Below, piece after piece: positions 43,640 through 52,435 of a stretch of 64,000 nt of DNA. Made by a program: the position numbers and the translations under genes. Under the pieces are notes generated by a model that was given only the letters and a program-made list of their open reading frames with translations, had not been told where the DNA came from and made no database searches. Source of the DNA: Bacteroides bouchesdurhonensis (GTDB lineage: Bacteria; Bacteroidota; Bacteroidia; Bacteroidales; Bacteroidaceae); NCBI RefSeq assembly GCF_900155865.1, contig NZ_LT707006.1:2127685-2191684 (forward strand), given 5' to 3'. Every line of letters begins with the position of its first letter. The first letter of the stretch is position 1.

Positions 43640-44098
43640 GTGGAAGGAGAAATAGTGAAATATAAAGTGGCATGCTTGCTGATAATATATTGATAACCAG
43701 CGTGTAATATTGATATTGCTCCTTTGAATGTAAAAACGTTTCCTTAAAAGAAGTCTATAATCCTACGTAATACGGATTTTGGGATATATTGCCTTTTCGG
43801 GCTCCTCAAACCGGTTTGAACAGGTCGTTGTATCGCCTTCCGAGAACTGGCAGTTTTAAAAAATGTAGGACAAAAGGAGGCATTCAAACTCTTTCTTTCC
43901 GTTGGGGGAATAAGTAAAATAGCACAAGCGACCTTCGTCTTTGCAGGCAGGATCGCTTTCCGGTTTCTCATAGGAGTGGACAACCGGAAGAATGAGTTAT
44001 TGTTATGCAATGGGACGGAATCTGGGTATAAAAGAAAAAGGATTTAAAAACTTTCTCCTAAAAACTTTATATATTCCTTGAACTATATTACTTTTGCT

Positions 44099-44106
44099 CG
44101 ACACTA
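44099..44106 (+). promoter_or_regulatory. -7 promoter box (TACTTTTG) for ridA
   Basis: An exact TAnnTTTG match 47-54 bp before the ATG at 44153. Confidence 0.5.
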
Positions 44107-44152
44107 TTTTTTATAGTAAATGGAAAACTGATAAACAGAAAAAAGAGTAGTT

Positions 44153-44527
44153 ATGAAAAAAGTAATTTGCAGTGAGAAAGCTCCCGGAGCTATCGGTCCC
44201 TATAGCCAAGCTATTGAGGCTAATGGAATGGTATTTGTTTCCGGACAGTTGCCGATTGATGCCGTATCAGGACAGATGGCAGAAGATATAGAAGGACAGG
44301 CACGCCAGTCATTAGAAAATATAAAACATATCTTGGAAGAAGCTGGATTGACGATGGCTGACATCGTTAAGACAACCGTGTTCCTCCAAGATATGTCTTT
44401 GTTTGCCGGAATGAATGGCGTATATGCTACTTATTTCGATGGAGCGTTTCCGGCACGTTCGGCTGTTGCCGTAAAGGCATTGCCGAAGGATGCATTAGTG
44501 GAGATTGAGTGTATCGCGGTTCGCTAA
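44153..44527 (+). CDS. ridA: RidA family reactive intermediate/imine deaminase
   Basis: A 124-residue RidA/YjgF protein. Typical motifs are APGAIGPYSQAIEANGMVFV, SGQLPIDAVSG, the catalytic Arg in FPARSAVAVKALPKDALVEI, and C-terminal Glu-Cys (EIECIAVR). It hydrolyses enamine/imine intermediates made by PLP dehydratases such as threonine deaminase, protecting PLP enzymes from 2-aminoacrylate. Its 3' end overlaps the convergent folC gene by 33 bp. Confidence 0.95.
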   Translation: MKKVICSEKAPGAIGPYSQAIEANGMVFVSGQLPIDAVSGQMAEDIEGQARQSLENIKHILEEAGLTMADIVKTTVFLQDMSLFAGMNGVYATYFDGAFPARSAVAVKALPKDALVEIECIAVR

Positions 44528-45946
44528 CAGATCTGCTACAATAAAACTGCTGCCTCCCACAAAGATAAAGTCTTCCGGGGGGCAGTTTTCTTTTGCTGCC
44601 CGTACTGCCTCCACAACAGTAGGATAAGAGCTACCTTTTAGACCGGCTTCGGTAGCCATCTTCATCAATTCGTTTTCCGGTAGGGCACGTTTCACACTCG
44701 CTTTGGTAAAATAGTATGTAGCATCTTTGGGCAATAATTTCAGCACACTACTGATATCCTTGTCATTGACCATACCGAAAACGATGTGAATATTCTTATG
44801 TTGTTCTTGATGAATTGTTTCAAGCTGTTCGCAGATGTATCGAATGCCATCCTCATTATGTCCTGTATCGCAGATAAGATCCGGATACGATTGCAGTTTT
44901 TGCCAGCGTCCCATCAAACCTGTCATTTCGCACACATTGGCCAATCCTTGGTAATAATCCTTGGGCTTCAAATTGTATCCCAGCTTTTTGAGTACATCCA
45001 GCGCACATAAGATGGTCTGCATGTTTTCTGTTTGGCAATTACCGGTTAATTCATAGAAAATCCCGACTACGTAATCTATACTTTGATAAGCAAATACTGT
45101 TTTCCTATGGTCGATTAATCTGTTGAGGGTATGGAAACATTCATCAGGATAAAGCATAGCGAAATATCCATATTCTGATGCATTATCACTTTGTGTGATA
45201 ATTTCCAGTAACCGTCTGACTTTTCGCAGATCATCGACACCCATTAGCGTATAATGGCTATTTTTCTTTCTCAGTTCTTTCGCATAAAAAATAGGAGCTT
45301 CCATTTCTTTTGCCTTTAGTGTGAAGACACGTTTCACCGATCCTTCTGCATTACCGATGATTATCGGAGTCTTGTGCTTGATAATACCTGCTTTTTCCTT
45401 GGCTATTTTAAGCAATGTATTTCCAAGATATTGCGTATGATCGAAGCTGATGTTGGTGATAATACATAAATCAGGCTGAATGATATTAGTGCAATCCAAT
45501 CTTCCTCCCATGCCAACCTCAATAACGGCTACGTCTACTTTCTGATCGGCAAAATAGCGGAAGGCCATGGCAGTAGTCAGCTCAAAGAATGAAGGATGCA
45601 AAGGTTCGAAGAAAGACCGGTGTTCTTCTACAAAACGAACTACGTATTCCTCCGGTATCATTTCTCCGTTAATACGGATACGCTCGCGGAAATCAATCAG
45701 ATGAGGTGAGGTGAACAAACCAACCCGGTAACCGGCAGATTGTAGAACTGCCGCAATGGTGTGCGAACAGGAACCTTTGCCGTTAGTTCCGGCAATATGA
45801 ATAGTTTTAAATTGTTGGTGTGGGTGTCCGAAATACTCATCTAACTTGTGGGTAGTCTCTAATCCCGGCTTATATGCTTTTTCTCCTATCTGTTGAAACA
45901 TAGGTACACTCTCATATAAGTACTTTAAAGTGTTCTGATAATCCAT
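44495..45946 (-). CDS. folC: Folylpolyglutamate synthase / dihydrofolate synthase with an extra insert
   Basis: A 483-residue Mur-ligase-type enzyme, longer than the usual 420-440. The ATP loop is IAGTNGKGSCSHTIA (residues 52-59), and the folate/metal motif ELTTAMAFRYF precedes IEVGMGGRLDCTNII and ITNISFDHTQYLG. The C-terminal ligase domain has ICDTGHNEDGIRY. Between about 224 and 290 an extra segment (HYTLMGVDDLRKVRRLLEII, then YFAMLYPDECFHTLNRLIDH) replaces the short linker normally found. It adds glutamate to dihydropteroate and folates. The 3' end overlaps ridA tail to tail by 33 bp. Confidence 0.9.
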   Translation of the reverse strand: MDYQNTLKYLYESVPMFQQIGEKAYKPGLETTHKLDEYFGHPHQQFKTIHIAGTNGKGSCSHTIAAVLQSAGYRVGLFTSPHLIDFRERIRINGEMIPEEYVVRFVEEHRSFFEPLHPSFFELTTAMAFRYFADQKVDVAVIEVGMGGRLDCTNIIQPDLCIITNISFDHTQYLGNTLLKIAKEKAGIIKHKTPIIIGNAEGSVKRVFTLKAKEMEAPIFYAKELRKKNSHYTLMGVDDLRKVRRLLEIITQSDNASEYGYFAMLYPDECFHTLNRLIDHRKTVFAYQSIDYVVGIFYELTGNCQTENMQTILCALDVLKKLGYNLKPKDYYQGLANVCEMTGLMGRWQKLQSYPDLICDTGHNEDGIRYICEQLETIHQEQHKNIHIVFGMVNDKDISSVLKLLPKDATYYFTKASVKRALPENELMKMATEAGLKGSSYPTVVEAVRAAKENCPPEDFIFVGGSSFIVADLLANRDTLNLH

Positions 45947-46077
45947 GTTTTATAATATTTAACTCAGGACAATCTTTTTTGCCCGTTTATTTGTTTATCT
46001 TTAGAACCATCAATCAGCCATTACACAAGTGATTGATGAATGAGATTGCAAATATCAACATTAAAATCTAAGAAATC

Positions 46078-47403
46078 ATGGGAACCAAGAAAAATTTTGT
46101 ATTAGACACGAATGTTATTCTTCACGACTATAATTGTTTGAAGAACTTTCAAGAAAATGATATTTATCTCCCTATTGTTGTATTGGAAGAACTGGATAAG
46201 TTCAAAAAAGGAAATGAGCAAATAAATTATAATGCTCGTGAGTTTGTTCGTGAACTGGATACATTGACCGATGATGATCTTTTCTCTAAAGGAGTGAAAT
46301 TGGGGGAAGGCTTGGGGCGGTTATTTGTTGTGACCGGACTTGTGGAGGCTCCTAAAGTACAAGAATCGTTTCCTGTAAAGAAGCCGGACCATTTGATTCT
46401 GGCGGTAGCCGAAAGCCTGGCAGCAAAGAATCCGAAAGTAAAGACGATCTTGGTGACAAAAGATGTAAATCTGCGTATGAAAGCGCGTTCTATTGGCATT
46501 CTTTGCGAAGATTATATTACGGATAAGGTACTCAATGTGGATGTCTTTGAAAAGTCGAATGAGATATTTGATAATATAGATCCTGCATTGATCGACCGTA
46601 TTTATTCTTCGAAAGAGGGAATTGATCTGGGAGAGTTTGATTTTAAAGACTTAATTCATCCTAATGAATGTTTTGTTCTAAAGAGTGACAGAAATAGCGT
46701 ATTAGCGCGATATAATCCTTTTACACATACCATTACTCGAGTAACGAAAGCACGTAACTATGGGATTGAACCACGTAATGCCGAACAAAGTTTTGCTTTT
46801 GAGATTTTGAATGATCCGAACGTAAAGTTGGTAGCACTGACGGGAAAAGCAGGAACTGGTAAGACTTTATTGGCCCTTGCCGCAGCTTTAGGAAAATTGA
46901 CGGAATACAAACAGATTTTGTTAGCTCGTCCCGTAGTGGCTCTTTCTAATAAGGATATAGGCTTCCTTCCGGGTGATGCCCAGGAAAAGGTGGCTCCTTA
47001 TATGCAACCTTTATTTGATAATTTAAATGTGATTAAACGTCAGTTTGCTTCTAATTCAAGTGAAGTGAAGCGGATTGAGGATATGCAGAAGAGTGAGCAG
47101 CTGGTTATTGAGGCATTAGCCTTTATCCGGGGACGAAGCTTAAGTGAAATGTATTGTATTATCGATGAAGCTCAGAACTTGACTCCGAACGAAATAAAAA
47201 CTATTATCACACGTGCCGGAGAAGGTACGAAAATGGTGTTCACCGGTGATATACAGCAAATTGACCAGCCCTATCTGGATAGTCAATCCAATGGTCTGGT
47301 TTACATGATTGACCGTATGAAGGATCAAAACATCTTTGCGCACGTCAATCTTGTGAAAGGTGAGCGAAGCGAGCTTAGTGAATTAGCAAGCAACCTGCTG
47401 TAA
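46078..47403 (+). CDS. phoH: PhoH family ATPase with N-terminal PIN domain (PhoH2 type)
   Basis: A 441-residue protein. The PIN RNase domain is at about 5-145 with acidic residues in FVLDTNVILHDYN, VVLEELDKFK and ILVTKDVNLRMKA. The C-terminal PhoH helicase-like ATPase has Walker A LTGKAGTGKTLLALAAALG, Walker B YCIIDEAQNLTP and GEGTKMVFTGDIQQIDQPYL. PIN-PhoH fusions are thought to unwind and cleave RNA. Despite the name, no direct phosphate control is shown. It is divergent from folC and convergent with the DHOD-like gene. Confidence 0.93.
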   Translation: MGTKKNFVLDTNVILHDYNCLKNFQENDIYLPIVVLEELDKFKKGNEQINYNAREFVRELDTLTDDDLFSKGVKLGEGLGRLFVVTGLVEAPKVQESFPVKKPDHLILAVAESLAAKNPKVKTILVTKDVNLRMKARSIGILCEDYITDKVLNVDVFEKSNEIFDNIDPALIDRIYSSKEGIDLGEFDFKDLIHPNECFVLKSDRNSVLARYNPFTHTITRVTKARNYGIEPRNAEQSFAFEILNDPNVKLVALTGKAGTGKTLLALAAALGKLTEYKQILLARPVVALSNKDIGFLPGDAQEKVAPYMQPLFDNLNVIKRQFASNSSEVKRIEDMQKSEQLVIEALAFIRGRSLSEMYCIIDEAQNLTPNEIKTIITRAGEGTKMVFTGDIQQIDQPYLDSQSNGLVYMIDRMKDQNIFAHVNLVKGERSELSELASNLL

Positions 47404-47426
47404 TTTAAAAATAAAAACTTAAAAAC

Positions 47427-47481
47427 GAAGAATGAAGAATTGGCTAGCACTATAATGCTGCATAGCAATTCTTCATTCTTC
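47427..47481. terminator. Bidirectional terminator, perfect 16-bp stem
   Basis: GAAGAATGAAGAATTG at 47427-47442 pairs perfectly with CAATTCTTCATTCTTC at 47466-47481. A/T-rich flanks lie on both sides of the hairpin, between convergent phoH and the DHOD-like gene. Related sequence (CAATTCTTCATT) also occurs before the MBL gene near 32370. Confidence 0.75.
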
Positions 47482-47504
47482 ATTTATAGTTCTTCTTTCA
47501 AAAT

Positions 47505-48482
47505 TTATTCTTTCTTTCCGAAGTATTTTAAGAATTGAGTGCGTTCGAATGTATTGATGCCTTGTACATCTTTGGCGTTCAGTTTTCCTTTGAATTGGGC
47601 AATTGTCTCAAATCCTTTCCGGTCCATCCATGTATTGAGGAAGCGTGTAGCTTCTCCGATAAACGTATTGGTATTCTGGTAGATGGCACTGCAAACTTCC
47701 ACAGCTGACGCACCGGCGAGGATTGCTTTAACAACGGATTCCGGCTCTGCTACCCCTCCGGAGGCTGCATAATCGATCTTGTCTACTACAGAAGAGGCAA
47801 TTCCAATCCAACGAAGTGGGGTGGAAAGAGCTGAGGCTGTACTGAATATTTCACCAGATGTATGCTCCATTTTCTCGATATTGATATCCGGTTGATAAAA
47901 ACGGTTGAAGAGAACAACTGCAGCTGCACCGTTTGCATATAATTGATTGATTAATGCCACAGGATTACTTAAGTTGTCACCCAACTTCATGATTACCGGA
48001 ATCTTGATTGTCTTTTTGATGTGAGATAAAATATCGATATGGCGTTGTTCAAATGAGCCGTATGTGTATTGTACATCCGATTGTAAAGCCAGTATATTGA
48101 TTTCCAAAGCGTCGGCACCTGCCGCCTCAATGTGTTTGGCAAAGTCGATCCATTCGGAATCTGTATAGCAATTAATGCTGGCAATGATTGGAACGGAGCA
48201 GACTTCTTTGCTTTCTTTGATCAAAGCCAGATATTCAGATAACTTATGTTCGCGGATGTATTCTTCTAAATAATCACTGCCTTCCGGATAGTAAGCGGGA
48301 TCTTTCAACTGATCTGCTTCCATCAGAATTTGTTCTTCGAAAAGTGATTTCAGTACGATAGCACCTGCGCCGGCATCGGCTAGTCTTTTATTTTTGCCGG
48401 CACTGTTGGTTAGCCCCGAGCTACCAATAACAATAGGGTTTCTAAGGGAAAGCCCTGCAAAAGTAGTTTTTAAATCGGCCAT
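47505..48482 (-). CDS. Dihydroorotate dehydrogenase-like flavoprotein lacking the catalytic motif
   Basis: A 325-residue FMN-type barrel. NPIVIGSSGLTNSAGKNKRL, VPIIASINCYTDSEW and IPVIMKLGDN match the DHOD fold, and GGVAEPESVVKAILAGASAV is the FMN phosphate site. The active-site loop, NLSCPN in class 1 and related in class 2 enzymes, is INILALQSD here, so the catalytic Cys or Ser is missing. It may reduce another substrate or have a binding role. It is in an operon with yggS (15 bp upstream) and DUF4494. Confidence 0.8.
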   Translation of the reverse strand: MADLKTTFAGLSLRNPIVIGSSGLTNSAGKNKRLADAGAGAIVLKSLFEEQILMEADQLKDPAYYPEGSDYLEEYIREHKLSEYLALIKESKEVCSVPIIASINCYTDSEWIDFAKHIEAAGADALEINILALQSDVQYTYGSFEQRHIDILSHIKKTIKIPVIMKLGDNLSNPVALINQLYANGAAAVVLFNRFYQPDINIEKMEHTSGEIFSTASALSTPLRWIGIASSVVDKIDYAASGGVAEPESVVKAILAGASAVEVCSAIYQNTNTFIGEATRFLNTWMDRKGFETIAQFKGKLNAKDVQGINTFERTQFLKYFGKKE

Positions 48483-48497
48483 GGTATTTATGATTGA

Positions 48498-49172
48498 TTA
48501 ATTATTGTAATTTCTTTCTCCAAATATTTTGCTTCCTACACGTACCATCGTACTTCCTGCGGCAATCGCTTGGTGATAATCATGTGACATACCCATCGAG
48601 AGCTCACGAAAATAGGTTGAATCGGCAAAACAAGTTGTCTTTATTTCCTGAAAGAGTCTATCAAGTAAACGGAATTCACTGTCAATTTGTTCAGTATTAT
48701 CCGTATTGCTAGCCATTCCCATAAGCCCGCAGAGACGTATATGGGAGAGTTCCTTCCATGCTCCTGCAGCTAACATCTCTTTGCATTCTTCTGGACTAAA
48801 TCCGAACTTGTTTTCTTCTTGGGCAACGTGGATTTGTAAAAGGCAGTTCACTATGCGGCCCGCTTTGGCGGCCTGTTTGTTTACTTCCTCCAATAGTTTA
48901 TAAGTATCAATCCCATGTATCATCGCTACGTATGGTATCATGTATTTGATTTTGTTCGTTTGCAAATGTCCAATGAAATGCCACTCGATGTCTTTGGGCA
49001 AACTTTCGTATTTCGCTGTCATTTCCTGCACTTTGCTTTCTCCAAAAATACGCTGTCCCGCCTGATATGCTTCTTCTATCGCTTCATTGGGATGGAATTT
49101 TGAGACAGCAACTAACCGGACTCCTTGAGGAAGTTCGGTTAGTACTTGCTTTAAATTGTCAGCAATACTCAT
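48498..49172 (-). CDS. yggS: Pyridoxal phosphate homeostasis protein, YggS family
   Basis: A 224-residue alanine-racemase-like barrel without the second domain. The PLP-binding Lys is in VRLVAVSKFHPNEAIEEA, phosphate contacts in ELSMGMSHDYHQAIAAGSTM and VRVGSKIFGERNY, and IEWHFIGHLQTNK is the family signature. It binds PLP and buffers its level in the cytosol. It is translated between DUF4494 (6 bp upstream) and the DHOD-like gene. Confidence 0.95.
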   Translation of the reverse strand: MSIADNLKQVLTELPQGVRLVAVSKFHPNEAIEEAYQAGQRIFGESKVQEMTAKYESLPKDIEWHFIGHLQTNKIKYMIPYVAMIHGIDTYKLLEEVNKQAAKAGRIVNCLLQIHVAQEENKFGFSPEECKEMLAAGAWKELSHIRLCGLMGMASNTDNTEQIDSEFRLLDRLFQEIKTTCFADSTYFRELSMGMSHDYHQAIAAGSTMVRVGSKIFGERNYNN

Positions 49173-49178
49173 GATTAC

Positions 49179-49658
49179 TTATGCTTTATTAGGATCAAAT
49201 TCCGGTTTATCATTAGGTTCGGAGCTATAAGGATATACATCCATAATAGCAGTTTCGGCTACTGAACCGATTTGATAATCTGCCATTGTGCCTTTCATGC
49301 CTTCATCCAGCTTCTTAACTGCATCACGTAAGTCGGCAGCCTGTACCAGTACTTGTGTAGAAGTCTTTTTCTCTGCACCGCTTTTCTCGTCAAGAGTGAT
49401 AAAGATGAGTTTGCACTTGAACCAACGGTCAGCACTTTCTTCATCACTGGAAAACAATTCGCTATAGTTGGCACGTTTGATATCCGAAACTGTGAACTCT
49501 CCTGATATAAACGGTGTCATCTCTTCAATAATACGTGCTTCTGCTTCCGTAAAACTAAGAGCATCAACAAGATAAGGTTCGGTTACTTTCTTTTGCATTC
49601 CATTCTCCATTACTTTTTCATAACGAATTTTACATTCGAACCATGTATGCATTGCCAT
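49179..49658 (-). CDS. DUF4494 family protein
   Basis: A 159-residue cytosolic protein of the Bacteroidetes family DUF4494: HTWFECKIRYEKVMENGMQK near the start, then LVDALSFTEAEARIIEEM, FKCKLIFITLDEKSGAEKK and a tail with AIMDVYPYS. Two similar halves (WFECKIRYEK and WFKCKLIFIT) suggest an internal duplication. No function is known. It heads the operon with yggS and the DHOD-like gene, with a TATATTTG box at 49704-49711. The start could also be the second Met (49652). Confidence 0.85.
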   Translation of the reverse strand: MAMHTWFECKIRYEKVMENGMQKKVTEPYLVDALSFTEAEARIIEEMTPFISGEFTVSDIKRANYSELFSSDEESADRWFKCKLIFITLDEKSGAEKKTSTQVLVQAADLRDAVKKLDEGMKGTMADYQIGSVAETAIMDVYPYSSEPNDKPEFDPNKA

Positions 49659-49703
49659 AATCTTTCTTCTTTTTTTAATTAATTGATTGATGTAAATTGG
49701 CTA

Positions 49704-49711
49704 CAAATATA
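49704..49711 (-). promoter_or_regulatory. -7 promoter box (TATATTTG) for the DUF4494-yggS operon
   Basis: An exact TAnnTTTG match on the minus strand, 46-53 bp before the start at 49658. The 49712-49905 interval is AT-rich with no recognisable element. Confidence 0.55.
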
Positions 49712-49905
49712 TGAAATAAAACCGAAAATTAGAGAGGAATAAAAAATAAACGAGCGATTTTGACGATGACTAAATTGTGTGGGCAGTGTGGATTCAAGTG
49801 ATCAATATCGTAATAAAGGAAATGGCATTTAAGTAAAGTTCTATGTTTCTCAACATTTTCATGCAAATAAATGAATAAAAATATCTGTATGTGCTAAGCT
49901 ATCAC

Positions 49906-49913
49906 TAATTTTG
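49906..49913 (+). promoter_or_regulatory. -7 promoter box (TAATTTTG) for the RCK-RyR gene
   Basis: An exact TAnnTTTG match. The downstream ATG is at 49989, giving a leader of about 70 nt that contains a short inverted repeat (TCTCTcaattaAGAGA). Confidence 0.5.
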
Positions 49914-49988
49914 CTGAAATGGAATCTCTCAATTAAGAGACACAGAAGTTTCGCGATAAAAATAAATAATCACTAATAGTTTGTTGTT

Positions 49989-52310
49989 ATGTTGGAAAAT
50001 GTAATTAGTGGATGTGTGGCAGAAGTTTCGAAAACAGTAGAGGCTGACGTAGAGAACAATGGTTTATTAACGGATTTATTACATGATGGTTATTATTCAC
50101 TTGCAATGTTTATAGCATTGCTGGCTATATTGGCGGTCATATTTAGCTTTAAAACTTCCCGGCGTTTTGTAATCAATCATTTAAAATACATCGCTCTGGC
50201 TATATTTCTTTTGGGGGTAATCCTCTACGGAATAGGATATAATGAAGAAAATTCCGGTTCCGAATGGAATTTTATTGCTTTGGGATTCCGTTCTGTCTTG
50301 TCTTCATTAGAGATGTTCATTTCACACTCTGATCTGATTGAGGTCGATGAAGTATGGCATCATTGCCCAATCTATATGTCTGCTTTCTCTTTAGTTCATT
50401 TCTTGGCGGTGTTAGTGAGTGCTATATTTGTCGTTCAACTATTAGGTTTCCGTTTAATCTCATGGATTCGAATGATTATACTCTGGGTCCGGACAATCTT
50501 CGGTAAAAAACTGAATCTTTATATATTCTGGGGATTTAATGACATTTCATTTACTTTGGCCAGGGATATCATTGAGGTAGAAGGAGCCAAAAGAGAAAAA
50601 TTGAAGAAAGAAAAACATAATAAGATAGAGAACTATAAAATTATATTTGTCGCTCTGCCTTCGGAAGAAAGTGGCAGTCATCAAAGATTTACATTCAGCC
50701 ATTTCTTTAGCGGAAGTTCTCATGGAAAAAGCAAGTTGGATAAATGTGAAGATCTGAATGCGTTGGCGATCTATAGTAATAAAAATCTTTCGGCAGACGA
50801 TGTAGCTACGGAAGAAACGTCTAAGGAATGGACTCTCTTTAAGCAAGTTGGATTAAAAGTCCTTGGCAGACTGCTGAAGAAAGTTAATTCCGCAAAAATA
50901 TTTTTCTTGTCTGATAATGAAGATGATAATATTAAATCAACTTTAATAATGCGATTGGCGGCCTCTAAAGGTGATGCCAGTTTACAAAACAAACCTATAA
51001 ACATTTATTGTCATGCCAGACGTGATAACCAAAACATTATTCTTGAGAATATGGCATTGGACGGAAATGAAACATCCAACATCACTGTACGTATAATAGA
51101 CTCTTCTTATCTATCGGTACTATCATTGAAAATGAATCCGGCTTATCATCCGGTAAATTTTGTGAAGAAGGATACCAGTCGTGCTGTTGTTCAGTCACCT
51201 TTCACTGCTTTAATCGTTGGCTTTGGGGAAACAGGGCAAGATACACTGAAATTCCTTTATGAGTTTGGGGCTTTGGTGGGAGAAGATGGACAAAAAAGTG
51301 CATTTAAATGTTATGCCATAGACCAGAATATGGATGCTTTGCGAGGTGACTTTTATATGAAAGCTCCCGCACTGGTTGGTAATAATGAAGTAGAACTTAT
51401 TCAGTGTTCGAACCAGACACCACAGTTCTGGGATAAACTACGTGAAGTTATAAATCAACTTAATTATGTAGTAATTGCTATTGGAGACGACCAGAAGAGT
51501 ATATCATTGGCCATAAACTTGTATGAATTTGCTTGTCGATACAGGGAGAATCACTTAGAATATTTTAAAATTTTTGTCAGAAGCTCTTATAACTCCGAGA
51601 AAAACATTCAATTGAAGGATATTGCGAACTATTATAATCAAAGTAACCGGGAGAGTCTTGGGGAAATTATAATTTTTGGAACTACAAAAGAAGTGTTCAC
51701 TTATGATATGGTAGTGAACGACAGAGTTAAAAAGGATGCAATGGGATTTTTGAATGTTTATGAAGATAAAATGGTGGCCGACATGGAAAGTCCTGAATAT
51801 TCGAAACTCTGGAATGACAGGCATAATGTAAATACAACCATAGAAAAATATAGAAGTAAGAATAATCCTAAAGCCAAACCGACTATCAGGCATTTTGTTA
51901 TTCAAGATATAAAGCGACAGGAATCTCAGGATATGGCGAATGTCTATCATGTGGCTACTAAACTCCGGCTAGCAGGAATGTATGATGCTGGTTTAGATGA
52001 GTTAAACCATATTTGTGAATGTTTCTCTGGTAAAGTAGTGACAGATACAGGTATTAATTATCCTGATGCCGACCCACATCTGAATGAAATGATGAAGAAC
52101 CTTGCAAAATGTGAACATCTCCGTTGGAATGCTTCTCACGAGATGATGGGATACACCAGAAATGAAGATACAACTTCTGCCTATATCATAGCTCAGAAAC
52201 ATCATTGCCTGGTGGCATGGGATGAAATGGATGGTTTGAATCTTGGTAATTATAAAGAATATGATTACAAGGTAGTTGAAACAACCTTTAGGCTCAAAAA
52301 AGATAAATGA
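49989..52310 (+). CDS. Ion-channel-like membrane protein with tandem TrkA-N/RCK domains and C-terminal RyR domain
   Basis: 773 residues. Hydrophobic helices lie at about 36-54, 66-84 and 132-155, with a further segment at about 157-171. Between the second and third is a pore-helix-like stretch (RSVLSSLEMFISHSDLIEV), but no TxGYG filter. A first Rossmann/RCK unit starts at about 174 (LYIFWGFNDISFTLA) and holds RCK-type strands (SAKIFFLSDNEDDNIKSTL, NIYCHARRDNQN), with a charged insert at 200-290. A second starts at about 405 (ALIVGFGETGQDTLKFL; CYAIDQN; VVIAIGDDQKSISLA). Residues about 704-768 match the RyR domain (LAKCEHLRWNASHEMMGY, HHCLVAWDEM). RCK units gate channels on ligand binding. Prokaryotic RyR domains occur in proposed nucleotide-signalling and conflict systems. 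The gene stands alone with its own promoter. The function is unknown. Confidence 0.72.
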   Translation: MLENVISGCVAEVSKTVEADVENNGLLTDLLHDGYYSLAMFIALLAILAVIFSFKTSRRFVINHLKYIALAIFLLGVILYGIGYNEENSGSEWNFIALGFRSVLSSLEMFISHSDLIEVDEVWHHCPIYMSAFSLVHFLAVLVSAIFVVQLLGFRLISWIRMIILWVRTIFGKKLNLYIFWGFNDISFTLARDIIEVEGAKREKLKKEKHNKIENYKIIFVALPSEESGSHQRFTFSHFFSGSSHGKSKLDKCEDLNALAIYSNKNLSADDVATEETSKEWTLFKQVGLKVLGRLLKKVNSAKIFFLSDNEDDNIKSTLIMRLAASKGDASLQNKPINIYCHARRDNQNIILENMALDGNETSNITVRIIDSSYLSVLSLKMNPAYHPVNFVKKDTSRAVVQSPFTALIVGFGETGQDTLKFLYEFGALVGEDGQKSAFKCYAIDQNMDALRGDFYMKAPALVGNNEVELIQCSNQTPQFWDKLREVINQLNYVVIAIGDDQKSISLAINLYEFACRYRENHLEYFKIFVRSSYNSEKNIQLKDIANYYNQSNRESLGEIIIFGTTKEVFTYDMVVNDRVKKDAMGFLNVYEDKMVADMESPEYSKLWNDRHNVNTTIEKYRSKNNPKAKPTIRHFVIQDIKRQESQDMANVYHVATKLRLAGMYDAGLDELNHICECFSGKVVTDTGINYPDADPHLNEMMKNLAKCEHLRWNASHEMMGYTRNEDTTSAYIIAQKHHCLVAWDEMDGLNLGNYKEYDYKVVETTFRLKKDK

Positions 52311-52380
52311 TTCTTCTTTTCATGGTTATTAGATGGATGGAGTATTGCAGATATACAACGGATTTCTGAAAATAAACTAA

Positions 52381-52415
52381 GTAGCCGGAAATATTCACTG
52401 AATACTTCCGGCTAC
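52381..52415. terminator. Terminator hairpin between the RCK-RyR and hdeD genes
   Basis: GTAGCCGGAA at 52381-52390 pairs with TTCCGGCTAC at 52406-52415, and the stem extends inward with TATTC/GAATA around one mismatch. On the minus strand it is followed by a T-rich tail, so it best serves the hdeD-like gene; it may also stop readthrough from the left. Confidence 0.7.
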
Positions 52416-52435
52416 AAATGAGAGATAGGATTAGG

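Larger units (their letters stand above)
42816..44098. other. Gene-poor, repeat-rich interval of about 1.3 kb
   Basis: No intact gene is recognised. It holds a possible 33-residue reading frame with a strong AGGAGG (43042-43143), alternative hairpins (43104-43184), the 444-bp inverted-repeat unit (43196-43639), a start-less open frame on the minus strand (43146-43478) and a final 400 bp without recognisable structure. It is probably a remnant of a lost mobile or accessory gene. Confidence 0.6.

Noticed and set aside
43744..44010. 88-codon minus-strand frame before ridA
   Set aside because: No recognisable family, no -7 box or ribosome site, and competing frames of equal quality exist on both strands. 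Kept only as part of the gene-poor interval.
50240..50340. Potassium selectivity filter in the RCK-RyR protein
   Set aside because: No TxGYG or close variant exists between the membrane helices; only a pore-helix-like amphipathic stretch is seen, so potassium selectivity is not claimed.
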